In this document: piece by piece, positions 18,053 to 26,717 of the stretch | Layout: every line of letters starts with the position of its first letter | How positions within the stretch are numbered: position 1 is the first letter of the stretch | NCBI RefSeq assembly: GCF_002742625.1 | Contig: NZ_PEBF01000002.1 | Location: 62,001 to 126,000 of the forward strand | Reading direction: 5' to 3' | DNA: 64,000 bases | Source: Caulobacter sp. FWC2 | Lineage (GTDB): Bacteria > Pseudomonadota > Alphaproteobacteria > Caulobacterales > Caulobacteraceae | Notes under the pieces: generated by a model | What the model saw: only the letters and a program-made list of their open reading frames with translations | The model's database searches: none | What the model was told of the DNA's origin: nothing | Made by a program: the position numbers and the translations under genes

Positions 18053-19126
18053 ATGGCACGAAGCGATCTGCTGATATCTCTGGTCCGGGCCGGCGCGGCG
18101 GGCGATCGTTCGATGCTGACAAGCACCGTGGAGGCGATTGTCGCCGAAGAGAAGTCACGCAGCCACCATGTGCTGGCGGACCGTCTAGAGCGGGCCCTGC
18201 AATCGGTGCCGGTGACCAATTCGGCGGAGCTGCGCCGCAGCAACACGGGAGGCCGCGACTTCGTGATCGAAAGCGAAGCGCGGATCGAGCTGGGTGATCT
18301 GATCCTGCCCCTGCCGGCCAAGCGCTTGAGCCAGCAACTGATCCAGGAGCAGCTGCGCGCCGACCTGCTGCGGGCTCAGGGCATGCAGCCGCGTCACCGG
18401 ATCCTACTGTCGGGGCCTCCGGGAAACGGCAAGACCTCGCTGGCCGAAGCAATCGCCCAGGCCACTGCCCTACCGCTGTTGACCGTGCGTTACGACGCCC
18501 TGGTCGGCGCCTATCTGGGCGAGACGAACGCAAGGATGGCGCGCCTGTTCGAATATGCCCGCGCCACCCCATGCGTGCTGTTCTTCGACGAGTTCGACGC
18601 CGTCGGCAAAGAGCGCGGCGACGTGCATGAGACTGGCGAGATCAAGCGCGTGGTCTCCTTCCTGCTGATGCAGCTAGATCAGCTGCCCAGCTATGTCGTC
18701 GCCATCGCCGCCACCAATCACGCTGAGTTGCTCGACCGCGCGGTTTGGCGTCGCTTCCAGCTCCGGCTCGAAATGCCAAGGCCTGATGCCGCCGGCCGGG
18801 CAGTGTTGGTCTCCCGCTTCATGGACGCCTGGCCCGAACCCACCGGGCTTTCGGCGGAAAGGGTCGCCCAGAAATTGGGTTCAATCAGCTTTGCCGAAGT
18901 GTTCGAGTTCTGCCAAAACGTGCGTCGTAGGCATATTCTCGCTCAGGGTGGTGAGTCGCTTCGGCAGGTCTTGAGCGACGAGCTGTTGTTGTGGGGGTCC
19001 CGAGTGACCCCGGAGGGACATGGCGAAACGTCCGATCCGCCCGCTCCTGAGGCTCGACGACCCAGCCGGCCGCGCGCGGGTGACAAGGGTCGGATTTCCG
19101 CGCCCAAGGCTGATCCCGACCGCTGA
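18053..19126 (+). CDS. ietA: IetA-like AAA ATPase of the IetAS anti-phage pair
   Basis: A 357-residue AAA-family ATPase. Walker A is GPPGNGKT (121-128), with pore-loop region DALVGAYLGETNAR after it; Walker B is LFFDEFDAVG (176-185), sensor 1 is AATN (219-222), and an arginine-rich segment DRAVWRRF follows. The N-terminal 90 residues are helical. It overlaps the following subtilisin-like protease gene by 107 bases, and this ATPase-plus-subtilase arrangement is the signature of IetAS, a two-gene defence system reported experimentally against phage. The ATPase probably controls the protease. The C-terminal 40 residues, read in the overlap, are rich in Pro, Arg and Ser and may not be functional. 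No upstream partner is seen. Confidence 0.85.
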   Translation: MARSDLLISLVRAGAAGDRSMLTSTVEAIVAEEKSRSHHVLADRLERALQSVPVTNSAELRRSNTGGRDFVIESEARIELGDLILPLPAKRLSQQLIQEQLRADLLRAQGMQPRHRILLSGPPGNGKTSLAEAIAQATALPLLTVRYDALVGAYLGETNARMARLFEYARATPCVLFFDEFDAVGKERGDVHETGEIKRVVSFLLMQLDQLPSYVVAIAATNHAELLDRAVWRRFQLRLEMPRPDAAGRAVLVSRFMDAWPEPTGLSAERVAQKLGSISFAEVFEFCQNVRRRHILAQGGESLRQVLSDELLLWGSRVTPEGHGETSDPPAPEARRPSRPRAGDKGRISAPKADPDR

Positions 19127-21539
19127 GCAACTGCAGAGACCGGCGGGTCAGCGCCTTCAACGCCTCGCTCAAATCCTGACACCCGGTGCTGACGCGCTCC
19201 AGCTTAAGGCGGACCCAGCCGGCATCGCCCCCGAGCGTCTGCTGGTGTTTGATCTGACGGCTGATGTCAGCGGTTTCATGCGCGCGGCGACACGGGTTCC
19301 CGGCCTGGAATTTGTCGGAGCCGACGAGCTCGAGGCCCAGGACGGCGATCGCGATCCAGCGCTCTATCTGATGATCCCCGACGCCAGGGCGTTGACTCAA
19401 ATGGTCAGCCTATGGCGTCAGCACGCCGCCGGACGCGCTCTGCCCCAGGGCTTTGCGCCCTGGCGCGACCTCTTCCTGCAGATGAAGGATCTGCGCGCCT
19501 GGGGGCCGCAGGACCGGCTGACACTGGAGGACCGCGCGGTGCTGGCAGAGCAGCGCGCCGACGCCCGCGGTTTGGTAAGGATCGAGTTGGAGCTGGTTTA
19601 CCGCGCCGAAGCCCACGGCGTGCAGGCTCAAGCGACCGCCGCGGTAGCCGCGCGCGGCGGCACCGTCATCGCCTCTACCCGGATCGACGGCGCGCGTTAC
19701 CATGCCATGCTAGCCGATGTGCCGATCGCGGAAATCCAGGCAATCCTGGCGCGAGGTTATGAGGGCATTGTCGCCTCTGAGGCGGTCATGCACATCCGGC
19801 CGCAAAGCGCCGTCCATCTGACCACCTTCGAGGCGCAGGACGGTGGGGCCGTCGCCGGCGAAGCCCCTCTGCCTGATGGCGTGCCGATCGCGGCGATCTT
19901 TGACGCCGTACCAATGGCGTTGCACCCTCAACTGGTCGGGCGTCTATCAATCGAAGATCCCTTCGGCCTGGAAGCTCGAGCCGTTGGGCCACGCCTGCAC
20001 GGCACGGCCATGGCCTCGGCCGTTTTGCATGGCGATCTTTTCGCCCCGCAGCCACCGCCGCTGACCCGACGCGTCCATTTCGTTAATGTAATGTTCGCCC
20101 CGCCGCAGATCGACGACGACGAGCGCTTCCCAGACCGCCTGCCCGCCGACCTATTTCACGAAGCGATCGTTCGGATGAAGGCCGGACCTGATCCCACCGC
20201 GCCGGGTGTGATCATCGTCAACGCCTCGCTTGGGGATCGCAATAAGCCGTTCGCCGGAAAGATGTCGGGCTGGGCCCGCGTCGTCGACTACCTATCCCAC
20301 GCCTACGGTGTCCTTTTTGTGATCAGCGCCGGCAACCATGGTGGCGACCTGATCAACGATGAGGTCAACACGATCGCCTTCGAGGATTTGGCGCCGCTCG
20401 AGCGCGCCAAGCTGGCCTTGAAAGCCAGCGGCTCGGCCATGGCCTATCGCCGGGTCCTGGCTCCGGCCGAGTCGATGAACGCCATCACGGTCGGCGCGCT
20501 GCATCGCGATAATGCGCCGGTCGGGCCGCTGCCGGCGTCCACCTTCGATGTCTGGAGCGAGACGGGGTTATGCACCGTCTCCAGCGCCCTTGGTCCTGGT
20601 CAGGGTGGGGCGGTCAAGCCGGATATCCTAGCGCCCGGTGGGCGCCATCACGTCAGATTGCTGCCTGCGGGGGCGGGTCACGCCCTGCGTCCAATGGGGA
20701 AGAACGCCGGCACCTTTGGCGGCATTCTCGTCGCTGCACCGCCGTCTGCGACCAATCCCATGGCGACACAGGCGCGGTCGATCGGCACCAGCGTCGCGGC
20801 GGCTCAGGTGACGGGTCTGGCCTGTCGCGCCCACGAGGCGCTCGAGGCGGTCTACGAAGACTTCCTAGATATTCCCTCAGCCCATCGCGCTGTCCTGCTC
20901 AAGGCTCTGCTGGTGCATTCGGCCAAATGGACCGAGGCCCGGGATCTCATCGTCCAGACCTTGGGGCCGGCCAACGGCCGGCTCAGCGTTCAACAAAAGG
21001 ACAATGTCCGCCGCTTCCTCGGCTTTGGCGCGATCGACGGCGAGGTGATCCTGGACTGTACAGACGATCGCGCGACCCTTTGGAGCGTAGGCCGGCTCAA
21101 TTCTGATCAAGCCCACACTGTGCGCGTGCCGCTGCCGGTCGCCATGGTCGGCAAGGCCGCGCCTCATGAGGTGGCGGTGACCGTCGCCTGGCTGGCGCCG
21201 CCACGCATCGGCGCGCCGAAATATCGTGGCGTCCAGATCAAGATGATCGAGCCTGCAGACTCGGCGGCGGCGCTGGCGGTGACAGCCGGCGGGCGTCAGC
21301 CTGACTACAATCAGATCCACAACGGCACGGTTGTTCACCGACGTTGGGAAGGCGACAGGGCAGCCGTCTTCGGCGAGGACGCCACCTTCGACATTGTTGT
21401 TCAACGTCAGATCGACGACGTAATCGACCCGACTCCCTATGCCGTGGTGGTCACCTTGAAGATGGCTGGTGTGGCCGAAATCTATACCCAGGTCCGAAAC
21501 CGGCTCGCCATCAAGCCGCCGATCGTCGTGCCGGCGTGA
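19020..21539 (+). CDS. ietS: IetS-like subtilisin-family serine protease of the IetAS pair
   Basis: An 839-residue S8 peptidase. The N-terminal 280 residues contain a conserved entry (RPLLRLDDPAGRARV) and a prodomain-like part. The catalytic domain carries Asp295 in IAAIFDAVP, His327 in LHGTAMAS, the oxyanion Asn439 in ISAGNHGG and nucleophile Ser591 in SIGTSVAAAQ, so the triad is complete although FDAV replaces the usual DTG/DSG. The C-terminal 200 residues form beta-rich strands (VAVTVAWLAPPR). No signal peptide is present, so it works in the cytoplasm, as expected for a defence effector. The start at 19020 lies inside the ATPase gene (107-base overlap), and the N-terminal residues look genuine. 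Confidence 0.85.
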   Translation: MAKRPIRPLLRLDDPAGRARVTRVGFPRPRLIPTAEQLQRPAGQRLQRLAQILTPGADALQLKADPAGIAPERLLVFDLTADVSGFMRAATRVPGLEFVGADELEAQDGDRDPALYLMIPDARALTQMVSLWRQHAAGRALPQGFAPWRDLFLQMKDLRAWGPQDRLTLEDRAVLAEQRADARGLVRIELELVYRAEAHGVQAQATAAVAARGGTVIASTRIDGARYHAMLADVPIAEIQAILARGYEGIVASEAVMHIRPQSAVHLTTFEAQDGGAVAGEAPLPDGVPIAAIFDAVPMALHPQLVGRLSIEDPFGLEARAVGPRLHGTAMASAVLHGDLFAPQPPPLTRRVHFVNVMFAPPQIDDDERFPDRLPADLFHEAIVRMKAGPDPTAPGVIIVNASLGDRNKPFAGKMSGWARVVDYLSHAYGVLFVISAGNHGGDLINDEVNTIAFEDLAPLERAKLALKASGSAMAYRRVLAPAESMNAITVGALHRDNAPVGPLPASTFDVWSETGLCTVSSALGPGQGGAVKPDILAPGGRHHVRLLPAGAGHALRPMGKNAGTFGGILVAAPPSATNPMATQARSIGTSVAAAQVTGLACRAHEALEAVYEDFLDIPSAHRAVLLKALLVHSAKWTEARDLIVQTLGPANGRLSVQQKDNVRRFLGFGAIDGEVILDCTDDRATLWSVGRLNSDQAHTVRVPLPVAMVGKAAPHEVAVTVAWLAPPRIGAPKYRGVQIKMIEPADSAAALAVTAGGRQPDYNQIHNGTVVHRRWEGDRAAVFGEDATFDIVVQRQIDDVIDPTPYAVVVTLKMAGVAEIYTQVRNRLAIKPPIVVPA

Positions 21540-21567
21540 CGAAGCGCCCTGGGTAGGTGGGGTTTCT

Positions 21568-21699
21568 ATGGACGACCGACAAGACGATTCCGAAGCCGTC
21601 GATATTACTGAGATGCTCGGCTTGAGCCTTTGGATCGCTAGCGCTCGCTCAGCTTTCGATCCTTCGCCGGTGGCGGCAGTCGCCAGCGAAGGCCCCTAG
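21568..21699 (+). CDS. Possible 43-residue peptide after IetS
   Basis: ATG at 21568, 29 bases after the IetS stop, with GGTGGGG before it. The peptide (MDDRQDDSEAVDITEMLGLS onward) is acidic with a short hydrophobic middle. It may be a small partner of the pair or random. Function not recognised. Confidence 0.25.
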   Translation: MDDRQDDSEAVDITEMLGLSLWIASARSAFDPSPVAAVASEGP

Positions 21700-21793
21700 G
21701 CGTCTCGTCGCCGGTCTGGGCAAGGCAGCGGAAGCGACCGCTCCTGTCGCATCAGCTTCCCAAGATAAGCCAAGTTTAGGTTTGGGGTAGACG

Positions 21794-22282
21794 ATGACGA
21801 AGCCACGCAATGAACAGGCGGTTTTTCAGGACCTGGAGACGCTGTGTCGTAGTCCCGGCTACGTCCATGTGGTCGCGCACTTCTGCTTTCGCGATAACCT
21901 CGTCCTCTACCAGGGCGACCTGCGTCCCGACGATATGCAGAACCTCTATGGCGACACGGGAGCCGACGACATGACGACCTATCCCATCCGCATTCCTCGC
22001 CAGACCTATAGCGGGCGGGATCCGCGAAAATTGGACAAAGCTCGAAACTACGATCGCGCCGTTGCCCGGATCGAAGCCCACCTCAACGCCGAGCTGGCCA
22101 AACTGCCCGACGACACGATCCGCGTCTTTCTCAGCGCCGAGGTTGCTCGCGAACTCCACGAAGATCGAGACTTGGTCTACGAGATCATCTTCAGCATCGA
22201 TTGCGGGCACAACGGAGTCACGCTTTGCAAGGGCGATTTCGGGCGCGCCCGCACCAAAGCCATCGCGGATCCAGCCGGATAG
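21794..22282 (+). CDS. Unrecognised protein (162 residues)
   Basis: A 162-residue soluble protein with good codon use. Notable segments are SPGYVHVVAHFCFRDNLVLY near the start, a cluster of acidic and aromatic residues (RPDDMQNLYGDTGADD), and DLVYEIIFSIDCGHNG near the end. No membrane helix, export signal or catalytic motif is seen. A gene of 352 residues follows, with its ATG 12 bases after this stop, so they probably form an operon. A plausible role with the IetAS pair upstream or the ATPase cluster downstream cannot be decided from sequence. Confidence 0.65.
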   Translation: MTKPRNEQAVFQDLETLCRSPGYVHVVAHFCFRDNLVLYQGDLRPDDMQNLYGDTGADDMTTYPIRIPRQTYSGRDPRKLDKARNYDRAVARIEAHLNAELAKLPDDTIRVFLSAEVARELHEDRDLVYEIIFSIDCGHNGVTLCKGDFGRARTKAIADPAG

Positions 22283-22293
22283 GAGCCTCCCGA

Positions 22294-23352
22294 ATGCAGC
22301 GGCATTCCCCAGCGGTGGGTGACGAGACCGAAACCTTCAAGCTGACGCTGGAAGACCGGGCTCGTATCAATCGGGTATTCAAGCTGGCGGACGCGTGGCG
22401 CAGCCCGGAACCAGTCCTCGTCGACGGTGTGTACATCGATCTCTCCTGCGACGTAGACAAGGAGATCTGGAAACCCTTGCACACCCTCGGAGCCTACGGA
22501 GAACGGCAATCGCTCTACGGACCCGAGCTGATTTTCCCGTGGACGCCGCCCCCGGTGCGCGCCTTCATGGCTGAGCGCATCGAGGTCATCGACGTCGCGG
22601 CGGGAAGCGTCATCATGATCAGCCTGGTCCGCACAGCTCAACTGAAGACGCCTTACGCCCAGTTCGGCGACGACGATGCGCACAAGGGCAAGCAAGCTCA
22701 CCTCGTCGTCGTCCATCCCGACAAGCGCGTAGAGCCCGTCTCGCGGCCCCTCGTGCTGCTCAGCGAGGAGGCCACGGACGCCTATCTCTTCCTGGACGAC
22801 TACCGGTCCGCCTACCACACCCTCCTTGCTCGCCTCGGTGCGCGCGCGGGGATCGACAATCTGGATGAGCTGGTCGATGAGCCATTAGAAGCTTGGCCCA
22901 AGTTTTCACCCAACCTTTCTCAGACTTATCGCCGCGCGATTCTGGCGCTGCTCGAAGGCGGGAAGACCTACGATCACGAACCCTATGTCGCGTTCGGCTA
23001 CCTGATGGCCAGGGCTGAGGCCGAGGACCGGCTGCTGGCTCCAGCGCTCCGAGGCCTCCAGGCAGATGAAAAGAACGCCCGGTTCAAAGCAGGTAAACGG
23101 CAAAAGAGCCGCGCAGAAACCGAGAAACTTCGGGTGATCGCCAGGGGCATAATCGTACAGGATCAGCAAATCTCGCTGTCGAAGTGCGCGCGTATGGTCG
23201 AGGAGGAAATCAGAAAAGACCCCAGCTGGTCCTTCACCTCGGACGACAAGTGGATCACGCGGCACATCCGGGAGCTGTTCGAGCGGCGCGGCGACAGCAA
23301 GGAATATCGCCCCCGCCGCGATCTTGTGCGGTTGGGCATGACCCAGGAATAG
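22294..23352 (+). CDS. Unrecognised protein (352 residues) with possible C-terminal DNA-binding region
   Basis: The start at 22294 is chosen because TAGGAGCCTCCCGA precedes it and because the upstream open part (31 codons) is arginine-rich and antisense-like. The N-terminal half (MQRHSPAVGDETETFKLTL, FSCDVDKEIWK-type residues) is beta/alpha mixed with MISLVRTAQLKTPYAQF; the C-terminal 100 residues are basic and helical, with QQISLSKCARMVEEEIRKDP and DDKWITRHIRELFERR, which could be a helix-turn-helix. No named family recognised. It is followed by a very small membrane protein after six bases, so all three may be one unit. Confidence 0.65.
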   Translation: MQRHSPAVGDETETFKLTLEDRARINRVFKLADAWRSPEPVLVDGVYIDLSCDVDKEIWKPLHTLGAYGERQSLYGPELIFPWTPPPVRAFMAERIEVIDVAAGSVIMISLVRTAQLKTPYAQFGDDDAHKGKQAHLVVVHPDKRVEPVSRPLVLLSEEATDAYLFLDDYRSAYHTLLARLGARAGIDNLDELVDEPLEAWPKFSPNLSQTYRRAILALLEGGKTYDHEPYVAFGYLMARAEAEDRLLAPALRGLQADEKNARFKAGKRQKSRAETEKLRVIARGIIVQDQQISLSKCARMVEEEIRKDPSWSFTSDDKWITRHIRELFERRGDSKEYRPRRDLVRLGMTQE

Positions 23353-23358
23353 GGGGAC

Positions 23359-23514
23359 ATGCAAACGGTCGTGACCTGCGCCCGGTCGCAAAATCCTTCA
23401 AGCAAAAGGCCCTACCTGAAGGATCCATGCATGACGCCAGAACACATCACCGCCTTTGCTACACTGGTCACCGCGATCGCTGGCTTGGTCTGGGCCGCGC
23501 GACGCAGGCCCTAG
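23359..23514 (+). CDS. Tiny single-helix membrane protein
   Basis: The frame starting at the ATG at 23359 (AGGGGGAC just before it) gives 51 residues; an internal ATG at 23431, with AAGGATCC upstream, gives 27 residues: MTPEHITAFATLVTAIAGLV followed by a basic WAARRRP end. The helix and basic tail look like a small membrane protein of a kind often seen in phage-defence or toxin operons. I cannot assign a function. The shorter form is more likely since the first 24 residues are polar and unstructured. Confidence 0.45.
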   Translation: MQTVVTCARSQNPSSKRPYLKDPCMTPEHITAFATLVTAIAGLVWAARRRP

Positions 23515-23904
23515 GCTTGGGCGAACGACCTTCCTTCGTCCCACCCCCAGGTCGTCAATGTCGCCCACCACTTCGCCGCGCCGGACGCGATTTGAAAGGG
23601 GTACGGGATACCCTGAAAGCAGCCATTTCGGACTTCCCAGATGAGTCAAGAGCTGCCGTTGGAATGCCGCCAGAAAGGCGACATTCAGCCGCCAAGCGCA
23701 GAGGCGAGATCGACCCGTTGCAGGCCTTTGGGTTGCCTGAATGGTGCGGCATGCACGACCTCCCGCCCATGGTCGCGCGACGGGCGAATTGCGCGCCAGA
23801 CACGCGCCGAGCTAGCACCCTAAGTGGACTGACGGTGAGCTTCATCATACACCGATAGTTGACCCGCCAAATTGAACAGCTAGCGGTGAGGGCAAAGTCA
23901 ACGC
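23515..23904. other. Intergenic region before the ATPase/STAS cluster
   Basis: About 390 bases without a supported gene. Open frames on both strands are low-quality. The promoter of the first module should be here; no obvious repeat or terminator is seen. Confidence 0.4.
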
Positions 23905-24510
23905 ATGCGAGCCGCGATCGCCAAGGCACTTCCCGATACTGAATGCCGGCAGCACACGCTTTGCGGTGGCATCGACAATCCGATCGACCCGGCGGCGCTA
24001 TGGAACCTAGCTCAAGGTATGCAGCCTAGCGAGAGCGTGACGCGCGATGTGTACGTCTTCTTTTGCGAGGCGGTCTCAAACGTTCGGCATCACGCATATC
24101 CCAACTCCGCCGATCGTTCGGCGTGGCTTGGGTGGGAAGCGACCGTTCGGGTCGATGCCGATCAGAAACTCGCCGTTTTTACCGTCCGCGACCAGGGAGT
24201 CGGCATCGCGAATTCTGTCCGTCGCGTCCCTTGGCTTCCGGAAGGCAGCCCGGCAGACCTGATCCGGTTAGCTGCATGTACTGAAGACGCGCCCCATGAC
24301 GGGCCATGGCGCGGCAGGGGCCTTTCGGGAATGGTCGGCGTTGTTCAACGGCGCCGGGGCTGTACGTTCGATATCCAAAGCTCCGGCTTTCTCGTGTCGT
24401 TCAGCGCCGACTCGCCGATGGGGCGGGTCAGCAAAGCCAGCAGCGGCGTTGGCACGACAGTTTCGTTCTCCGTGCCCCTCGACAGCGACATGGGGGGCGG
24501 CTTTGGGTAA
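23905..24510 (+). CDS. Module 1: GHKL-type ATPase (RsbW/HATPase_c-like), no STAS domain
   Basis: A 201-residue soluble protein with the Bergerat fold motifs: N-box FFCEAVSNVRHHAYP (E55, N59), G1 DQGVGI (96-101), G2 GRGLSGM (137-143) and a closing strand GVGTTVSFSVPL. There is no histidine kinase dimerisation domain and no phosphoacceptor site, so it is of the anti-sigma/anti-anti-sigma kinase class (RsbW, SpoIIAB) or a related ATPase switch. It is translationally coupled with the next gene, whose start overlaps its stop. It differs from modules 2 and 3 in lacking an N-terminal STAS domain. The partner is probably the STAS-like protein next to it. Confidence 0.8.
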   Translation: MRAAIAKALPDTECRQHTLCGGIDNPIDPAALWNLAQGMQPSESVTRDVYVFFCEAVSNVRHHAYPNSADRSAWLGWEATVRVDADQKLAVFTVRDQGVGIANSVRRVPWLPEGSPADLIRLAACTEDAPHDGPWRGRGLSGMVGVVQRRRGCTFDIQSSGFLVSFSADSPMGRVSKASSGVGTTVSFSVPLDSDMGGGFG

Positions 24511-24847
24511 GCCCGTTGTCGTCAATGTAGCTGACAAGTTTGGCCGGTTTGCAGCTGGCCGATACCGTTCGGACGGCCCCTCTAGCGGCCAAGAGTTCCG
24601 CGAGGAGATCGCCGAACCTGCCTTGGCCGGTGGTGCTGATGTCGTTTTGAATATGGACGGGATGCTCGCATTCCCGGCTTCGTTCTTGGACGAGGCATTT
24701 GGCGGTCTGGTCCGCGAGGCTATTAGGCAAGGCGAAGATGCGCAGGCGCTGATCGCGCGGATCACGATCGTCTCGTCCGAGGATCCCTTTGTCGCCGAAA
24801 TGGCGCGCCGCTGCATGATGCAGGCAATGAAGAACTACCGGCCATGA
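24503..24847 (+). CDS. Module 1: STAS-like protein (DUF4325 type)
   Basis: About 114 residues from a TTG start at 24503 overlapping the ATPase stop (TTTGGGTAA region; GGGGGGCGG before it acts as ribosome-binding site). It has the shared pattern of the three small proteins in this cluster: FGR...GRYRSDGPSSGQEFREE, hydrophobic strand ADVVLNMDG, then FLDEAFGGLVR, which is the DUF4325/STAS-like core. STAS-like proteins usually bind GHKL ATPases and are phosphorylated or act as switches; that is inferred here. An upstream start in the same frame is possible but would overlap the ATPase gene strongly. Confidence 0.75.
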   Translation: MGKPVVVNVADKFGRFAAGRYRSDGPSSGQEFREEIAEPALAGGADVVLNMDGMLAFPASFLDEAFGGLVREAIRQGEDAQALIARITIVSSEDPFVAEMARRCMMQAMKNYRP

Positions 24848-25482
24848 CGAGCCAGACTCTCAAAACGTCTGCGGCGTCGCGACAGGAGGGCAGCAAACCG
24901 GTCACGACGCCCGCGAGCCAGCCGGAAACTGAAGGCGCTCGCCTCAGCAAGCTCGATGCGGAAACCGAGTCGCTCCGCACCAAACTCGCTGTCCAGCAAG
25001 GCCGGCTTGACGAACTCAGCACGAGAAAACCCCCGCCGCCCGATCGCCTAGGCCCCATCATCAGCGGTAGCGGCGCGGCGATTGCTCTGACCGGGTTCTT
25101 CGTCGTCCATTACTTCAGCGTCCGTCGCCAGCGCCGGGATGAGTTTTTCAAGCGCGTCCAGGACTGCCTTACGATCCTGGAGCGGATCGGACGCGAGGCC
25201 CCGAAGGTCTGGCGACGACCGGGAAAGGACAAGGATGCGCAGGCATCGCTCGAAATCCTACAAGCGGACATTGACGCGCTGACGCACAGGCTGGCGCTGC
25301 TGCACCGCCTGCGCCCGCAGTTCAATGTCCAGGCGCCGCTGATCGACCTAACGCTTGAGGCGACATTGGACGTCGAGGGTTTGAAGCGTGAAGCCGACCC
25401 CGCGCGCGCCGAGCGTACGCGTCAACTCGCTCAGGGCTTGGGGAAAGTGATCATAGAGCAGTACGACCAAGTCTACGAATGA
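24844..25482 (+). CDS. Module 1: membrane protein with coiled coil
   Basis: A 212-residue protein that begins four bases before the stop of the STAS-like gene (ATGA overlap), so it belongs to this operon. The N-terminal 40 residues are polar; residues 35-60 look like a short coiled coil (LSKLDAETESLRTKLAVQQG). One membrane helix lies near 72-92 (PIISGSGAAIALTGFFVVHY). The cytoplasmic C-terminal 120 residues are helical, with RIGREAPKVWRR and a long QADIDALTHRLALLHRLRP segment. No enzyme motif. It could be the membrane anchor or effector controlled by the ATPase/STAS pair. Similar in position, but not in sequence, to the 149-residue protein of module 2. Confidence 0.7.
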   Translation: MTSQTLKTSAASRQEGSKPVTTPASQPETEGARLSKLDAETESLRTKLAVQQGRLDELSTRKPPPPDRLGPIISGSGAAIALTGFFVVHYFSVRRQRRDEFFKRVQDCLTILERIGREAPKVWRRPGKDKDAQASLEILQADIDALTHRLALLHRLRPQFNVQAPLIDLTLEATLDVEGLKREADPARAERTRQLAQGLGKVIIEQYDQVYE

Positions 25483-25693
25483 GCGCCGGCACCGGTTCCC
25501 AGCGGCATTCCAGGGTCGAACTCAGACAGATCTTGACTGCGGAACCGGATTGGAACAAAAGTGGAACAATGCGGCCATTCGCCATCACGTCGCGCATCAG
25601 GGCATGAGGCGAAATCCCAAATCTATTGGTATGGATTCAGCGCGCGTCAGTCGCTAGACGTTCGGCGAAACTGAATGATGGCGCTGATCCGCG

Positions 25694-26386
25694 GTGGCGA
25701 CGAGTAAAAGAAGAGCGCGCCGCGAACGCGGAAGGGCAAAGGAGGATGCGGCGCTTCGCCTGCGGTTTCCTGCCCATCGCTTTTTCAAGGGACCGGCGCG
25801 CCTAGCGATCAGTGAGCGCGATTTGGCCGGGTTGCTCGAGGCTCTTAGCGCTTTTGAGGTGTTCGCGCGGGCTGATACGCAGCCGGTCTTGTTAGACCTA
25901 TACAATACTAACCACATCGATGTGGCCGCGTGTGTCATGCTGGCCGCGTCGATGCAGCGGTGCCGGTTGGAGCACGAACTTCAGATCGATGTCCGGATGC
26001 CGCGCAACGGCGCAGCCCGCTTTGCGCTGGCCGCCTTCGGTGTCGCCGTTGATGACCGTTTCGACGAGATCAAGCTTGAGGTTATCGCGCCTCAGGTGAT
26101 GAAGGTGACCTCTGGAATGAGAGGTGACCCTTCTCCTGGCGCGCGGACATTCCAGGTCGCGAAGCTGGCGGAGGGGTTGTTTGCGGATATGAAACTTGCT
26201 GACCGGGTTCATGCAGCGCTCAATGAAGCGGCCGACAATGTGCTATCATGGGCCTACGGGGCTGGGCACGATGAGCCCAACCCTGCTGAACGCTGGTGGG
26301 TCGCGGGGTTGTTGATGAATCGCACGGCTACCTTCGTCGCGCTCGACCACGGCGCTGGCATTCCAGCCACGGCGCCTCAGAATATC
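25694..26386 (+). pseudogene. Module 2: STAS-ATPase fusion, 5' part interrupted by IS
   Basis: The first 231 residues of a fused STAS-GHKL protein. The N-terminal STAS-like part has strand PVLLDLYNTNHIDVAACVML and the ATPase part starts at HAALNEAADNVLSWAYG (N-box, E and N) and continues with ALDHGAGIP (G1). The IS3-family element begins directly after codon ATC and provides the stop TGA from its own first bases. The 3' part resumes at 27666 and the frame matches exactly when the IS and one 4-base target repeat are removed. As it stands the ATPase lacks G2, so the module is inactive unless the element leaves. The start at 25694 is the track's; TTG/GTG alternatives cannot be excluded. Confidence 0.85.
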
Positions 26387-26450
26387 TGACGTGACCCCCT
26401 GAAACTCCTCCAGGAATAACTAGAGTCCGCCCCAGGAAAGGGACGGACGA

Positions 26451-26717
26451 ATGAAGCGATCACGGTTCACGGAAGAACAGATCATAGGGATCCTGCGTGA
26501 GCAGGAGGCGGGCGTCCCGGTGGCGGACCTGTGCCGCAAGCACGGGCTCAGCTCGCCGACCTTCTACAAGTGGAAGGCCAAGTACGGCGGGCTGGACGTG
26601 TCGGAGGCGCGGCGGCTAAAGGCGCTTGAAGACGAGAACGCCAAGCTCAAGCGGATGCTGGCCGACGCGATGCTCGACAATGTCGCGCTGAAGGATCTGC
26701 TGGGAAAAAAGTGGTGA
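26451..26717 (+). CDS. IS3-family OrfA (helix-turn-helix protein)
   Basis: An 88-residue protein with an N-terminal helix-turn-helix of the transposase_8 type ([20 protein letters not shown], then [20 protein letters not shown]) and a C-terminal leucine zipper region ([18 protein letters not shown]). It binds the inverted ends of the element. The run AAAAAAG at 26705-26711 near its end is the expected slippery site for -1 frameshifting into orfB, giving the OrfAB transposase. Confidence 0.92.
   Translation: MKRSRFTEEQIIGILREQEAGVPVADLCRKHGLSSPTFYKWKAKYGGLDVSEARRLKALEDENAKLKRMLADAMLDNVALKDLLGKKW

Noticed and set aside
23184..23858. 224-codon open frame on the plus strand
   Set aside because: It overlaps the end of the 352-residue gene in another frame and has no recognisable protein features.
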